Notes: generated from the letters alone by a model not told the origin. DNA of 64,000 bases from Actinoplanes lobatus (GCF_014205215.1 NZ_JACHNC010000001.1:8242501-8306500), one strand, 5' to 3'; positions 49,625-58,045 are shown, numbered from the stretch's first letter. Translations and numbers: made by a program.

Positions 49625-49930
49625 CGCGCCGGGTGGGTGGTTGCGGTGGTGATCGCCAGGCAGCCGAAACGCTGCCCCGGCCGTCACGCCGATCACGCCG
49701 GGCGGCCGGTTGCGGCTGTGATCGCCAGGCAACCGAGGCGCCGCCCCCGGCCGTCACGCCGATCACGCCAGGCGGGTGGTTGCGGTGGTGATCGCCAGGC
49801 AACCGAGGCGCCGCCCCCGGCCGTCACGCCGATCACGCCAGGCGGGTGGTTGCGGTGGTGATCGCCAGGCAGCCGGGGTGCTGCTCCCGGCCGTCACGCC
49901 GGGTCGCGCCGGTTGGGTGGTTGCGGTTGA
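49625..49930. repeat. 70-bp tandem array 1
   Basis: The block GATCGCCAGG recurs at 49651, 49720, 49790 and 49860, i.e. a 69-70 bp period. Each unit continues with ACCGAGGCGCCGCCCCCGGC, CGTCACGCCGATCACGCC and GGTGGTTGCGG. Units two to four are nearly identical. No frame is conserved across units. Confidence 0.92.
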
Positions 49931-50329
49931 CGCCGGTCGTGCCTGGGGGAATCCGTCGGGGGTCACTCACCGTAACCATGGCGGTGAGTGCGTGGAGGCG
50001 CGTGGTAGATCGGTGCTGTTCCGGCCATCTCGATCTTCCACAAGGGCCGGTGACCGGGGTTCCGCGCTTACGCGGAGTGTCGGCTGACCGCGTTGTCGGG
50101 GTGAGCGGGCGCGAAAGCCGTCGGGTGGGTGGCCGTCACGGCGATGGGCGGGGTGGGCACACACGCTGGTGATGTCGTGGTCGGCTACCTGCCTTATAGC
50201 GGTGGTGGCCCCGGACGCGGTGACTTGCGTGTGCGGCCACCGCCGCTTCGACAGCCCGACCGTGTGTGTCTACCCGCGCTGAGGCCCGACCGTGTGCGGC
50301 CGTCGGACCTGGCGGGGCCGGGGATGACG
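49931..50329. other. Centre of the inverted-repeat island, no supported gene
   Basis: About 400 bp without a convincing gene: short frames have no family motifs or good ribosome-binding sites. It contains the small dyad CACTCACCG...CGGTGAGTG near 49964-49989 and lies between two 70-bp arrays of opposite orientation. If transcribed it would be the loop of a very large stem. Confidence 0.6.
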
Positions 50330-50620
50330 ATTACGGTGACCGGCGCAACGGCTGGGAGCGGCACCTCGGGTGTCTGGGAAGCAAGACCGTGACCACCCAC
50401 CCAGAGCGACTGGCGTAACGGTCGGAAGTGGGCACCTCGGGTGTCTGGGAAGCAAGACCGTGACCACTTGCTCAGGGTGACTGGCGTGACGACTGGGAGC
50501 GGCACCTCGGGTGCTTGGGAAGCAAGACCGTGACCACTTGCTCAGGGTGACTGGTGTGACGGTCGGGAGTGGCAGCCCGGGTGCTTGGGAAGCGACACCG
50601 CTACCAGCCGCCCAGGGTGA
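50330..50620. repeat. 70-bp tandem array 2 (same family, opposite orientation)
   Basis: GGGAAGC recurs at 50376, 50447, 50517 and 50587 (70-71 bp period) in units reading GCACCTCGGGTGTCTGGGAA then GACCGTGACCAC. The reverse complement aligns with array 1: CCCGAGGTGCCGCTCCCAGT and CGTCACGCC match ACCGAGGCGCCGCCCCCGGC and CGTCACGCC. Confidence 0.88.
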
Positions 50621-50700
50621 CCCCGGTCCGCCGAGGGTGGGAGCCGACGCCCCGGCCGTGACCGGCGGCAAAGAGGGACGCGGCACGCCGGCTGGCCTGC

Positions 50701-50850
50701 CCGGCCACCGATCTACGCCCGGCGGGCGCGGCAAAGGCGGGAGCGGGCAACAAGCGAGCGCCGACCGGACGGGACAGCCCTGATGAGGCGCGACGAGGTC
50801 GCGCGTACAGGAAAGAAGGAGTTGGAAGCGAAACGCGGACCTCGGCCACA
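50701..50850 (+). repeat. Dispersed ~145-bp element, copy B (direct)
   Basis: This copy begins CCGGCCACCGATCTACGCCC, contains GCCGACCGGACGGGAC, and ends GGAAGCGAAACGCGGACCTC at about 50843. It is the right-hand partner of copy A; the two enclose the 70-bp arrays. Confidence 0.92.
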
Positions 50851-51004
50851 AGAAACCGGCCATCGCAGCCTGGGAGGTCGGTTTCCGGGCCGCGACAACG
50901 GCCGGCACGGACCGGGGCCCGGCTCTGCGGCGCCGGGGTCATCCGTTGGGACAGCCCACTTCCGGGGGACGGCTCAACACCCTGCTGAGCTGCTAGTTTT
51001 CGTC

Positions 51005-51307
51005 ATGGCCTTCATTCAGATCATCGAGTACGAGACCGAACGCGCCGACGAGATGTGGGCTCTCGGCGAGGCCCGGAGTGCGGCGATGGGCGACTCACCG
51101 CCCGGGTTCCGGCTCAAGGTCACACAGGATCGCGACGATCCGAAGCGGTTCGTGACGATCGTGGAGTTCCCCTCGTACGAAATGGCGATGGAGAACAGCG
51201 CGAAAGCCGACACCGACGCGTTCGCCCGGCAGATGGCCGCTCTCTGCACGGGCGCTCCTCGTTACCGCAATCTCGACGTCAGGCGGACCGTTCCGCAGGA
51301 GGAGTGA
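51005..51307 (+). CDS. Small dimeric alpha/beta-barrel-like protein
   Basis: A 100-residue protein from the ATG at 51005. The pattern FIQIIEYETERADEMWALGE followed by DDPKRFVTIVEFPSYEMAME resembles the ferredoxin-like ABM/dimeric alpha-beta-barrel fold of small monooxygenase-like proteins, with strand-helix-strand-strand order. No catalytic residue is evident. Its 3' end overlaps the converging sigma-factor gene by 46 bp. The upstream DNA is the repeat island. Confidence 0.7.
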   Translation: MAFIQIIEYETERADEMWALGEARSAAMGDSPPGFRLKVTQDRDDPKRFVTIVEFPSYEMAMENSAKADTDAFARQMAALCTGAPRYRNLDVRRTVPQEE

Positions 51308-52638
51308 CCCAGGGGCGGCCCGGCGACCGCCTCAGCATCCGGTGGCTCGGCCTCGGCCAGGCGTTCGGTGAGGTAGGCGCGTTCGGTCTCGTTGCCGGTC
51401 AGGTCCAGGGCCTGGCGGTAAGCGTGGGCTGCCTCGGCGTTTCGGCCAAGTCGCCGTAGCAGGTCCGCCTGAACGGCCGGCAGGTAGCGGTAGCCGGACA
51501 GGCGGCCGCCGAGTTCCAGCCGCTCGACCTCGGCCAGCGCCGGCTCCGGCCCGTGGACCTCGGCCAGCGCGACCGCACGGTTCAGCGTCACCACCGGCGA
51601 CGGCCACACCCTCGACAGCGCGTCGTAGAGCGTCAGGATCTGCGGCCAGTCGGTCTCCTCGAAGGACGGCGCCTGCGCGTGCAGGGCGGCGATCGCGGCC
51701 TCCAGCACGTACCGCCCGGGGCGGCGGGCCCGCAGCGCGCCCACGATCAGGCCGTCCGCCTCGGCGATGGCCGCCCGGTCCCACCGGGAGCGGTCCTGCC
51801 GGTCCAACCGCACCAGCTTGCCGTCGTCGCCGACCCGGGTGTCCCGCCGGGCCTCGGTGACCAGGAGCAACGCGAGCAGGCCGCGAATCTCCGGCTCGCC
51901 GGGCATCAGATCGGCGAGCGTCCGGGCCAGGTGCAGGGCCGGGCCGGTGAGATCGGTACGGATCAGGTCCCGGCCCGCCGGCGCGCTGTGCCCGGTGGTG
52001 AACAGCAGGTGGATGACCCCGAGGACCCCGCCGAGGCGCTCGGGCAGTTCGGCCGGTTCGGGCACCCGCAACGGGATCCGGGCGGCGGTGATCTTCTTCT
52101 TCGCCCGGGTCAGCCGGGCCGCCATCGCCGGCTCGGAGACGAGGAACGCCTGTGCGATCTCCGCCGTGCTCAGACCGCACACCAGTCGCAGGGTGAGAGC
52201 CGGTCGCACCTCGGGCGCCAGCGCCGGATGGCAGCACATGAAGATCAACCGCAAACGCTCATCGGGTACGGCGTCCGCCGGGTCCTCCGGCTCGGCGGCC
52301 TCCTCGTCCGGCCGGGCCAGCAACGCCAGCTTGGTACGGAGCACCCGCTCCCGCCGGAGGACGTCGAGCGCCCGCCTGCGGGACGCCGTGATGAGCCAGG
52401 CGGCCGGATTCGCCGGAACCCCGTTCTCCCGCCAGGCCGTCAGCGCGGCCGCGTAGGCGTCCTGCACGCATTCCTCGGCCACCTCCACGTCCCGGGTGAC
52501 CCGTACCGTCGTGGCGAGCACCACCGCCCAGTCACCGCGGTGCGCGTCGGTGACCGCCCGGTCGGCGGAGTGCACCGCGGCGGCTGGGTGGTGCGCGTCG
52601 GTGACCGGGCGGTCGGCGGCGTGTGTCACGCCGGTCAC
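51262..52638 (-). CDS. ECF42-type RNA polymerase sigma factor
   Basis: A 458-residue sigma factor. The N-terminal half has sigma-2 and sigma-4 regions (EECVQDAYAAALTAWRENGV, NPAAWLITASRRRALDVLRR, LRLVCGLSTAEIAQAFLVSE). The long C-terminal extension (LTLYDALSRVWPSPVVTLNR, ALDLTGNETERAYLTERLAE) is the TPR-like domain of group ECF42. These factors are encoded beside DGPF (YCII-like) proteins, as here: the GTGA overlap at 52635-52638 couples the two genes. ECF42 factors need no anti-sigma factor and their extension controls activity; targets are usually DGPF genes. Confidence 0.9.
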   Translation of the reverse strand: MTGVTHAADRPVTDAHHPAAAVHSADRAVTDAHRGDWAVVLATTVRVTRDVEVAEECVQDAYAAALTAWRENGVPANPAAWLITASRRRALDVLRRERVLRTKLALLARPDEEAAEPEDPADAVPDERLRLIFMCCHPALAPEVRPALTLRLVCGLSTAEIAQAFLVSEPAMAARLTRAKKKITAARIPLRVPEPAELPERLGGVLGVIHLLFTTGHSAPAGRDLIRTDLTGPALHLARTLADLMPGEPEIRGLLALLLVTEARRDTRVGDDGKLVRLDRQDRSRWDRAAIAEADGLIVGALRARRPGRYVLEAAIAALHAQAPSFEETDWPQILTLYDALSRVWPSPVVTLNRAVALAEVHGPEPALAEVERLELGGRLSGYRYLPAVQADLLRRLGRNAEAAHAYRQALDLTGNETERAYLTERLAEAEPPDAEAVAGPPLGHSSCGTVRLTSRLR

Positions 52639-52970
52639 CCGTGCGCCGGCGGCCGGACGAAACCACCGGCGACCGCCCGGATTTCGACACCCCCGCCCTG
52701 CCGGACGGCCGGATTGCGGCCCGCGATCGCCAGCGCCTCGTCCAGATCGGAGGCGTCGATGACGTAGAAGCCGGCGATCACCTCCTTGGACTCGGCGAAC
52801 GGCCCGTCGGTGATCCCGGCGCCCCGGATCGAGGTCGCGGTGCTCCCGTCCGCCAGCGCGAACGCCGCCGCGAGCCGGCCCGACCCGGACAGTTCCGCGG
52901 CGTGCCGGTCGTGCATCTCCAGGTCCCCGGGCGCGTCCCCCGCATAGATCAGGACCGCGTACTGCGGCAT
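52635..52970 (-). CDS. YCII/DGPF family protein
   Basis: A 111-residue protein from the ATG at 52970, behind GAGGGAGGAC. MPQYAVLIYAGDAPGDLEMH starts a ferredoxin-like YCII fold, and the name-giving motif is seen in TDGPFAESKEVIAGFYVIDA. The C-terminus (GGGVEIRAVAGGFVRPP) completes the family pattern. It is cotranscribed and translationally coupled with the ECF42 sigma gene, its usual partner. The biochemical role of DGPF proteins is unknown. Confidence 0.92.
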   Translation of the reverse strand: MPQYAVLIYAGDAPGDLEMHDRHAAELSGSGRLAAAFALADGSTATSIRGAGITDGPFAESKEVIAGFYVIDASDLDEALAIAGRNPAVRQGGGVEIRAVAGGFVRPPAHG

Positions 52971-53100
52971 GGTCGTCCTCCCTCTCGTGATCACGATCGT
53001 CCCGCACCCTTACGACGAACGGCCCACAAGAAATCGACAGAACGGCCGGGACTGAAATAATATTCACTCGACCGCATATCGATAGAAGGAGGAGTGGCGA

Positions 53101-53937
53101 ATGGTGGAGACTCCCGTTCTGGAGATCGCCCAATGGCAGGGCTCGGGGACGCCGACCGCGCGGCGGCTCCGGCGCGGGGCCGCCGACCTGGCCGCGCTCG
53201 TCCCCGCGGGCGACCACATCCGGGTCGACGTGAGCGACCGGCCCGGCACCGCGACCGACGGGGTGGCCGCCCTCGACGTCCTGTCGAGGAACCTCCAGGC
53301 CGTCCGCGCCGCCATCCCGGACCGCCCGGCAGTCGTGCTGGGCGGTGACTGCGGGGTCGAGCTGGCGCCCGTCGAAGCGGCGCTGGCCCGCCACGGGACC
53401 GGGCTGGCCGTGATCTGGTTCGACGCGCACGGCGATCTCAACACGCCCGAGTCGTCGCCGTCGGGCGCCTTCCACGGCATGGTCCTGCGTACCCTGCTCG
53501 GCGACGGCCCATCGGAGCTGCTGCCCGCGCACACGCTGTGCCCGGAGCAGCTGGTGCTCGCCGGGGTCCGCGCCCTCGATCCCGGGGAGCGGGCCTTCGT
53601 CGATGCCGGCGCGGTCGAACGCATCGGGGTGGCGGATCTGGTGGACCCGTCGCCACTCCTGTCCGCGGTCGAGGCCACCGGCGCCGAGGCGGTCTACGTC
53701 CACATCGACGTCGACGTGCTCGACCCCGAGTTCTTCGCCTCGGTCGGCACCCCGGAACCGCACGGAATCACCCCCGCACGGCTCGTCGGCGCGGTGCGTG
53801 CGCTCGCCGCCCGGTTCCCTCTCGCCGGGCTCGGCATCACCGAGTACGAACCGGCCCGCCCCAGCGATCAGGACGTCGTCCGTGAGATCGTCCGCGCCCT
53901 GGTCCCGCAGGTGCGATCCACCCCGCCGGGCCGGTGA
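53101..53937 (+). CDS. Arginase/agmatinase family hydrolase
   Basis: A 278-residue ureohydrolase-fold protein; GAAGGAGGAGTGG precedes the ATG. Metal-binding motifs are VIWFDAHGDLN (D108, H110, D112) and VHIDVDVLDP (D203, D205). The first ligand position reads GGDC (Cys84) where classical arginases have GGDH, so the metal site is modified, as in some actinobacterial relatives. The GITPARL segment and a C-terminal Glu-rich strand (LGITEYEPARP) fit the family. The true substrate (arginine, agmatine, formiminoglutamate or another guanidino compound) cannot be chosen from sequence. Confidence 0.85.
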   Translation: MVETPVLEIAQWQGSGTPTARRLRRGAADLAALVPAGDHIRVDVSDRPGTATDGVAALDVLSRNLQAVRAAIPDRPAVVLGGDCGVELAPVEAALARHGTGLAVIWFDAHGDLNTPESSPSGAFHGMVLRTLLGDGPSELLPAHTLCPEQLVLAGVRALDPGERAFVDAGAVERIGVADLVDPSPLLSAVEATGAEAVYVHIDVDVLDPEFFASVGTPEPHGITPARLVGAVRALAARFPLAGLGITEYEPARPSDQDVVREIVRALVPQVRSTPPGR

Positions 53938-54016
53938 TCCGTACGGGAAAATGTTTCATATTCGGCGCCGCGTGACCGAAAGGACTGCGAAGCGCCGGAG
54001 AGGAGCGGAGGTCACG

Positions 54017-54946
54017 ATGGCTGTGCGCACGATCCTGCGCTGGCCGGCCATGCTCGCCGGGCTGGTGGGCGTGCTCTCGACGGCGGCCTCGGCGCCCAGG
54101 TGGACCGGGCCGTCCGACGGCCCGGCGCTGTACGCGGAGTGCCGGGAAGCGGCCCAGGAAGTCTTCGAGAAATACCGTGACCAGCCGAATACATTGTTCG
54201 ACTTCGTCTGTGCGGTGCCGGACGGCACCCCCGTCGACCCCGGGCTGTGGATTCCGGCCGCACCGGTGCTGCCGGCGCCGACCCCGGTGCTGACCGCCGG
54301 CCACGAGGTCTGTGTGACCGGCCCGGGGCGGCCGGTGACCGGCACGGCCCTGACGAAGGCGCTGGCGAACGGCGACGGTGCGGAACTCGTCTACGAGTAC
54401 GAGCACCTGGGCGGCGGCGAGACGATGGTGAGGGGCGGCGCCTCGGCCCTGGAGTTCCGTCCCGGCGACCTGGCGCCGGGCGCCTCCTACCGCTGGCGGG
54501 CCCGGGTGGACGACCCCGCGGACCGGGACTCCTCAGAGTTCGTCTACCGAAGCCCCGAGGCCGAAGAGCGCCGGTGGTCGCCGTGGTGCGAGTTCACCGT
54601 GTCCGCGGACGCCGTCGACTACCGTGAACTGGGCGACGTCAGCCTGGAGGCGCTGACCGAGCTGGGCCTGCGGCCCGATCGCCCGTACACGATCAGCCTG
54701 TCCGGCGCCCAGCGGCGCCTCCTCCGCAAGGGCACCGACATCGGCACGACCACCGCCCGGATGACCCGGACCGGCCTGCGGTGGACGGACCTCCTCACGC
54801 AACTGGACCGGTCGGCCTTCTTCGCGGACGAGTTGGCTCTCGAGATCGGCGACGAGTCACCCCGGCAGGACGGCATCGCCTACCGGCGCCTCCTCAGCGA
54901 GCTCTCCGTCAAGCTGGGTGGACCACGCCACCCCCACCTCGCCTGA
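54017..54946 (+). CDS. Secreted protein of unknown function with FnIII-like region
   Basis: A 309-residue protein. The N-terminal ~26 residues (MAVRTILRWPAMLAGLVGVL) form a signal or membrane segment. Residues ~90-200 look like a fibronectin-III-type beta sandwich (LEFRPGDLAPGASYRWRARV, then RRWSPWCEFTVS). The C-terminal ~100 residues are alpha-helical (EALTELGLRPDRPYTISLSG, TRTGLRWTDLLTQLDRSAFF). Similar C-terminal segments occur in secreted actinobacterial proteins of unknown role. There is no operon partner: it begins 79 bp after the arginase-family gene. Confidence 0.65.
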   Translation: MAVRTILRWPAMLAGLVGVLSTAASAPRWTGPSDGPALYAECREAAQEVFEKYRDQPNTLFDFVCAVPDGTPVDPGLWIPAAPVLPAPTPVLTAGHEVCVTGPGRPVTGTALTKALANGDGAELVYEYEHLGGGETMVRGGASALEFRPGDLAPGASYRWRARVDDPADRDSSEFVYRSPEAEERRWSPWCEFTVSADAVDYRELGDVSLEALTELGLRPDRPYTISLSGAQRRLLRKGTDIGTTTARMTRTGLRWTDLLTQLDRSAFFADELALEIGDESPRQDGIAYRRLLSELSVKLGGPRHPHLA

Positions 54947-55002
54947 GCCACGTCAGCCCGATCCCGCCGACGCTATGGTGACTCGACGGCGCCCTGCCGT
55001 TC

Positions 55003-55290
55003 GTGGCCGGTGTCGAAAAACGCGTCCAGATAGGCGCCCGGTTCGAGGGTGCTCCCACGGAGCAGCGAGAAGATCTCCGCTCCGTGACCGGGTTCGTCGG
55101 ACAGGGAGTAGACCTGCGCCAGTCCGAGATATTCACCGGCCACATCGGCACCGAACACCTGCTGCTCGGCGTGCTGGCCGCGACTGACAACGCCGCCGTC
55201 GCGAGGTTCGGGAAGGTCGGGGTCGGCTACGACGCCGCTCTGGCGGAGATCGAACGGCTGCGGCGGCCGGCTGGGCGTCACCGGTCGTGA
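55003..55290 (+). CDS. Clp N-domain (Clp repeat) protein
   Basis: A 95-residue frame whose centre matches one Clp repeat: DLRQSEIFTGHIGTEHLLLG then ALAEIERLRR. This is the helical substrate/adaptor-binding module found at the N-terminus of ClpA/ClpC and in free-standing actinobacterial proteins. The N-terminal helix before it is poorly conserved and the start (GTG at 55003, or CTG at 54994) is uncertain, so a 5' truncation is possible. Function unknown; perhaps a small Clp adaptor-like protein. Confidence 0.6.
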   Translation: MAGVEKRVQIGARFEGAPTEQREDLRSVTGFVGQGVDLRQSEIFTGHIGTEHLLLGVLAATDNAAVARFGKVGVGYDAALAEIERLRRPAGRHRS

Positions 55291-55328
55291 CCGGCGGCAG
55301 TGGGGTGGAGGTGACGGGCCGGCCCGCC

Positions 55329-55474
55329 CGGCCACCGATCTACGCCCGGCGGGTGCGGCACAGGCGGGAGCGGGCAGCGAGATCGCGCCGACCGGACGGG
55401 ACGGCCCTGATAACGGCGGGACGAGGACACGCGTACCGGAAAAGCGCGGAAGCGAAACGCGCACCTCGGCCACG
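55329..55474 (+). repeat. Dispersed ~145-bp element, copy C (direct)
   Basis: Starts GGCCACCGATCTACGCCCGG, contains GCGCCGACCGGACGGGAC and ends AGCGAAACGCGCACCTCGGC, the same order of blocks as copies A and B. It ends 21 bp before the acetyltransferase start, so it could supply promoter sequence. Confidence 0.9.
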
Positions 55475-55495
55475 AGGTTCTCTAGACTCCGGCGG

Positions 55496-55939
55496 GTGAT
55501 CGTGCGGATGGGCAGTGTGGCGGATGCGGCGGCGCTGGCGGAACTGCGGGACATCGGGCCGGACGGGATCGCGGCGCTCGCCGGGTGGATGGCCATGCAT
55601 GCGGAGACGCATCTGCCGTTCGTCGCCGAGGTCGACGGGTACGTGGTCGGCTGCGCCTGGCTGTTCGTGGCGCAGCGGGTGCCCGGCGGCCGGGCGATGG
55701 ACCGCCGCTTCGGTGACGTGCAGTCGGTCATGGTCCGTGAGGAGTTCCGGCGCCGGGGCATCGGCGCGGCGCTGATGGCCGCGATCCTGGCCGAGGCCCG
55801 CGACCGGCGGCTGCTGCACGTGACCGTCCATTCCGGCCGCCGGGCGGTCGATTTCTACCTGCGTAACGGTTTCACCCATCACCGCCAGATTCTGATCTGG
55901 GAGTCGACACCTTCGGATGCCAGGATGAGCCATGCCTGA
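55496..55939 (+). CDS. GNAT family N-acetyltransferase
   Basis: A 147-residue enzyme from the GTG at 55496. The N-terminus VRMGSVADAAALAELRDIGP is the usual GNAT first strand and helix. Motif A is VQSVMVREEFRRRGIGAALM, the acetyl-CoA pyrophosphate loop, and the end RRAVDFYLRNGFTHH is motif B. The acceptor is unknown. A TAGACT -10-like hexamer at 55483-55488 places a transcription start at the GTG, suggesting a leaderless mRNA right after repeat copy C. The next gene overlaps its 3' end by 8 bp. Confidence 0.9.
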   Translation: MIVRMGSVADAAALAELRDIGPDGIAALAGWMAMHAETHLPFVAEVDGYVVGCAWLFVAQRVPGGRAMDRRFGDVQSVMVREEFRRRGIGAALMAAILAEARDRRLLHVTVHSGRRAVDFYLRNGFTHHRQILIWESTPSDARMSHA

Positions 55940-56294
55940 GGTACGAGTCGTCAGCACCGTCCTGCACGCGATGGCTGTGGTGATCTTCGGTCTGCTCGCG
56001 TGGAGCGGGGCCGACGGGATCCGGTCGGGTGTGCCGGAGCTCGGCGTCCCGATGCTCATCGCCGGCGTCGCGGGTTCGGTCGGCGCGCTGGTGATCCTGT
56101 CGTCGGTGCTGCGCCGGCGGCACGGCACCGCGGATCAGCGGGCGGCGCGCATCGGCATGGCCGTGGCCGCGGTGGTCACCGTCGTGGTCGGCGTGGCCCT
56201 GGCTCCGGCCGGCTGGGAGCGGGGCTTCGTCATCGCGGTGAACGCTGGAGTCGGTTTCCTGCTGGCCGTTTTCGCCGCGCTCGCCGGGAAGTAG
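55932..56294 (+). CDS. Small four-helix membrane protein
   Basis: A 120-residue hydrophobic protein with four predicted helices (starting VLHAMAVVIFGLLAW, then GVPMLIAGVAGSVGALVILS and two more), short loops and one basic loop (RRRHGTADQRAAR). It begins inside the acetyltransferase gene (8-bp overlap), so the two are cotranscribed. Function unknown. It converges with lipB and its stop codon abuts the lipB stop. Confidence 0.7.
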   Translation: MPEVRVVSTVLHAMAVVIFGLLAWSGADGIRSGVPELGVPMLIAGVAGSVGALVILSSVLRRRHGTADQRAARIGMAVAAVVTVVVGVALAPAGWERGFVIAVNAGVGFLLAVFAALAGK

Positions 56295-56948
56295 TCACGC
56301 TCCGAGGCGGTCGGCGACGGCGTTCCGGATCTCGGCGTCCGACGGCATCCGGACACCCTGCTCGGCGGCCACCTGCCGCACCGAGGTCATCTCGACGTCG
56401 CGCAGGCCGCAGGCGATGAACGTGTCGTAGACCGACATGTCCGGGTCGATGTTGAGGGCGAAGCCGTGGCTGGTGATCGTGCCGCGCACCCGCATCCCGA
56501 TCGAGGCGACCTTGCGGTGGTCCGGTGTCCACACCCCGACCAGGCTGGTGGCGCGGCGCGGGGTGTCCCGGCGGACGGCGGTCAGGCCGAGGTCGGCGAG
56601 CGCGGTGATGAGGCCGAGTTCCAGCCAGCGGACGATGTCGCCGGGTCCGCGGTCGCGCAGGCCCAGCACCAGGTAGCCGACGAGCTGGCCGGGTCCGTGG
56701 TAGGTGGCCAGCCCGCCCCGGTCGGTGGGGACGGCCGGGATGCCGGGTAACAGCGCTGCGAAGTGCTCCGGGCTGGTGGCCCGCCCGTAGGTGACGACCG
56801 GCGGATGGCTGAGCAGAAACAGCCGGTCGCCGGCCTCCCGTTCACGCCGCTGCCGGACCCACTCGTCCATGTCGGCCATGGCCCGCTCGTACGGCACCTC
56901 GCCGAGATCGACCCGGCCCAGTGGCGGCGGTGTCCTGTTCCCTCTCAT
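56295..56948 (-). CDS. lipB: Octanoyltransferase LipB
   Basis: A 217-residue enzyme that moves octanoate from acyl carrier protein to lipoyl domains, the first step of lipoate synthesis. Start ATG at 56948, behind GGAGGAG. Signatures: FLLSHPPVVTYGRATSPEHF, RGGLATYHGPGQLVGYLVL, and DHRKVASIGMRVRGTITSHG with active-site Lys146. The thioester-forming Cys180 lies in FIACGLRDVEMTSV. Length and motifs are standard. lipA is not adjacent here, unlike in many actinobacteria, where the two lie close together. Confidence 0.95.
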   Translation of the reverse strand: MRGNRTPPPLGRVDLGEVPYERAMADMDEWVRQRREREAGDRLFLLSHPPVVTYGRATSPEHFAALLPGIPAVPTDRGGLATYHGPGQLVGYLVLGLRDRGPGDIVRWLELGLITALADLGLTAVRRDTPRRATSLVGVWTPDHRKVASIGMRVRGTITSHGFALNIDPDMSVYDTFIACGLRDVEMTSVRQVAAEQGVRMPSDAEIRNAVADRLGA

Positions 56949-57020
56949 CACTCCTCCATGGAAGCAGCCTTCCGGCGGTGTCGTAGCATCCACCGTCACA
57001 GTGTTGACCTTGGAGGCGGG

Positions 57021-57566
57021 ATGGCAGGCGGACACGGCAGCGGATGGACGCCGGAACAATGGCGCCGCGTGCTGGGCCCGATGCTAGCTCTGTCGGTGAT
57101 TCTCCTGGTGGGCCGCAATGTTCTGGCCAAGGAGCCGGTGGAGAACGAAGCCGGGAAGCAGGCGATCATCGACTCGCTCTTCACCAAGGGACGCGTTCAG
57201 GTCACCGACCCGAACGCACTGGACCAGTGGCTGGGCGAGCCGGTGACGGTGTTCGTGGACCAGACCGAGTTGCGGGTGACACCCACCCGGGCCACCACGG
57301 GTACCGGGGGTTGCGCTTCGGGTCCACGGGTCACGATCGACCTGACCGTGGAGCCGGCGGCCCATGCGGCGGCCCTGGCCCTGGGCAAGTTTCAGCTGAG
57401 GACCGCGGACGGTTCCGTGGTGGGCGCGATCAGGGGGTGCTCGGAGGGTTTCGGGGAGACCACCGGCCGGCTCTCCATCGTCTTCGAGGCGGAACGGCCG
57501 GACTGGCTGATTCTGGCCAACCTCACCGAGAGCCCGGAAGCGATGTGGCAGCTCCAGGTCTCGTAG
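57021..57566 (+). CDS. Single-pass membrane protein of unknown function
   Basis: A 181-residue protein. A short cytoplasmic start (MAGGHGSGWTPEQWRRVLGP) and one helix (MLALSVILLVGRNVL) precede a soluble external domain with beta-strands. Two cysteines (GTGGCASGP and IRGCSEGF) could form a disulfide. GGAGG lies five bases before the ATG. Family not recognised. It is divergent from lipB and converges with the MarR gene, whose stop codon is 5 bp away. Confidence 0.68.
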   Translation: MAGGHGSGWTPEQWRRVLGPMLALSVILLVGRNVLAKEPVENEAGKQAIIDSLFTKGRVQVTDPNALDQWLGEPVTVFVDQTELRVTPTRATTGTGGCASGPRVTIDLTVEPAAHAAALALGKFQLRTADGSVVGAIRGCSEGFGETTGRLSIVFEAERPDWLILANLTESPEAMWQLQVS

Positions 57567-57570
57567 GACG

Positions 57571-58008
57571 TCAGCCGAAGGCGACCTTCGTCAGCAGTTC
57601 GGTGAGGGCCTTGCGCTCACGGTCGGTGAGGTTCGCGAAGCTGATGTCGCCGGCCTCCCGCACCGCCGTGAGCCCCCGCTCCAGAAGCTCCCGGCCGCCG
57701 GGCGTGGCGACGATGATCCGGGAGCGCCGGTCCCGCTCGTCCGGGCGGCGCTCGACCAGCGCACGCCGCTGCAACTCGTCGACGAGCGCCACCACCTGGC
57801 TGGGGTCGAGACCGAGGAACTCGCTGAGCTCCCGCTGTGTCGGCCCCAGGTCCTGGCTGGCGAGCCACAGCACCGACAGTGACCGGACCTTGAGGTCGAG
57901 CGGCGCCAGGCGGGCGTTCGCGGCTCCGCTGGTCACCGCGCGGGCACGGGCCAGCAGGAAGGCGGGATCGGCGGCCAGGTCCGATCCGAGCAGCCGATGT
58001 TCAGACAT
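57571..58008 (-). CDS. MarR-family transcriptional regulator
   Basis: A 145-residue winged-helix regulator. I use the ATG at 58008 (GAGG seven bases upstream) over the ATG at 58020. The DNA-binding core is LGPTQRELSEFLGLDPSQVV (helix-turn-helix), with the wing DERDRRSRIIVATPGG, where Asp-x-Arg is conserved in MarR proteins. It is divergent from the secreted hydrolase. A palindrome sharing the TTGACT element lies before the SnoaL-like gene, so this protein probably controls the whole group. The ligand is unknown. Confidence 0.9.
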   Translation of the reverse strand: MSEHRLLGSDLAADPAFLLARARAVTSGAANARLAPLDLKVRSLSVLWLASQDLGPTQRELSEFLGLDPSQVVALVDELQRRALVERRPDERDRRSRIIVATPGGRELLERGLTAVREAGDISFANLTDRERKALTELLTKVAFG

Positions 58009-58019
58009 TGAAAACCTCA

Positions 58020-58045
58020 ATCATTGACTTTCTCAAATATATAGC
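58020..58045. promoter_or_regulatory. Candidate MarR operator in divergent promoter
   Basis: ATTGACTTTCTCAAAT around 58023-58038 has TTGA/TCAA arms and shares TTGACT with the clear palindrome at 59355-59374. It lies between the MarR gene and the hydrolase gene in an AT-rich patch, together with TATATAGC, a possible -10 region. Confidence 0.5.

Noticed and set aside
49776..50392. Short plus-strand frames in the repeat island
   Set aside because: They read through tandem units in changing frames, lack ribosome-binding sites and show no recognisable domain.
49625..50620. CRISPR array
   Set aside because: The 70-bp units are contiguous tandem repeats without unique spacers, and no cas gene is nearby.
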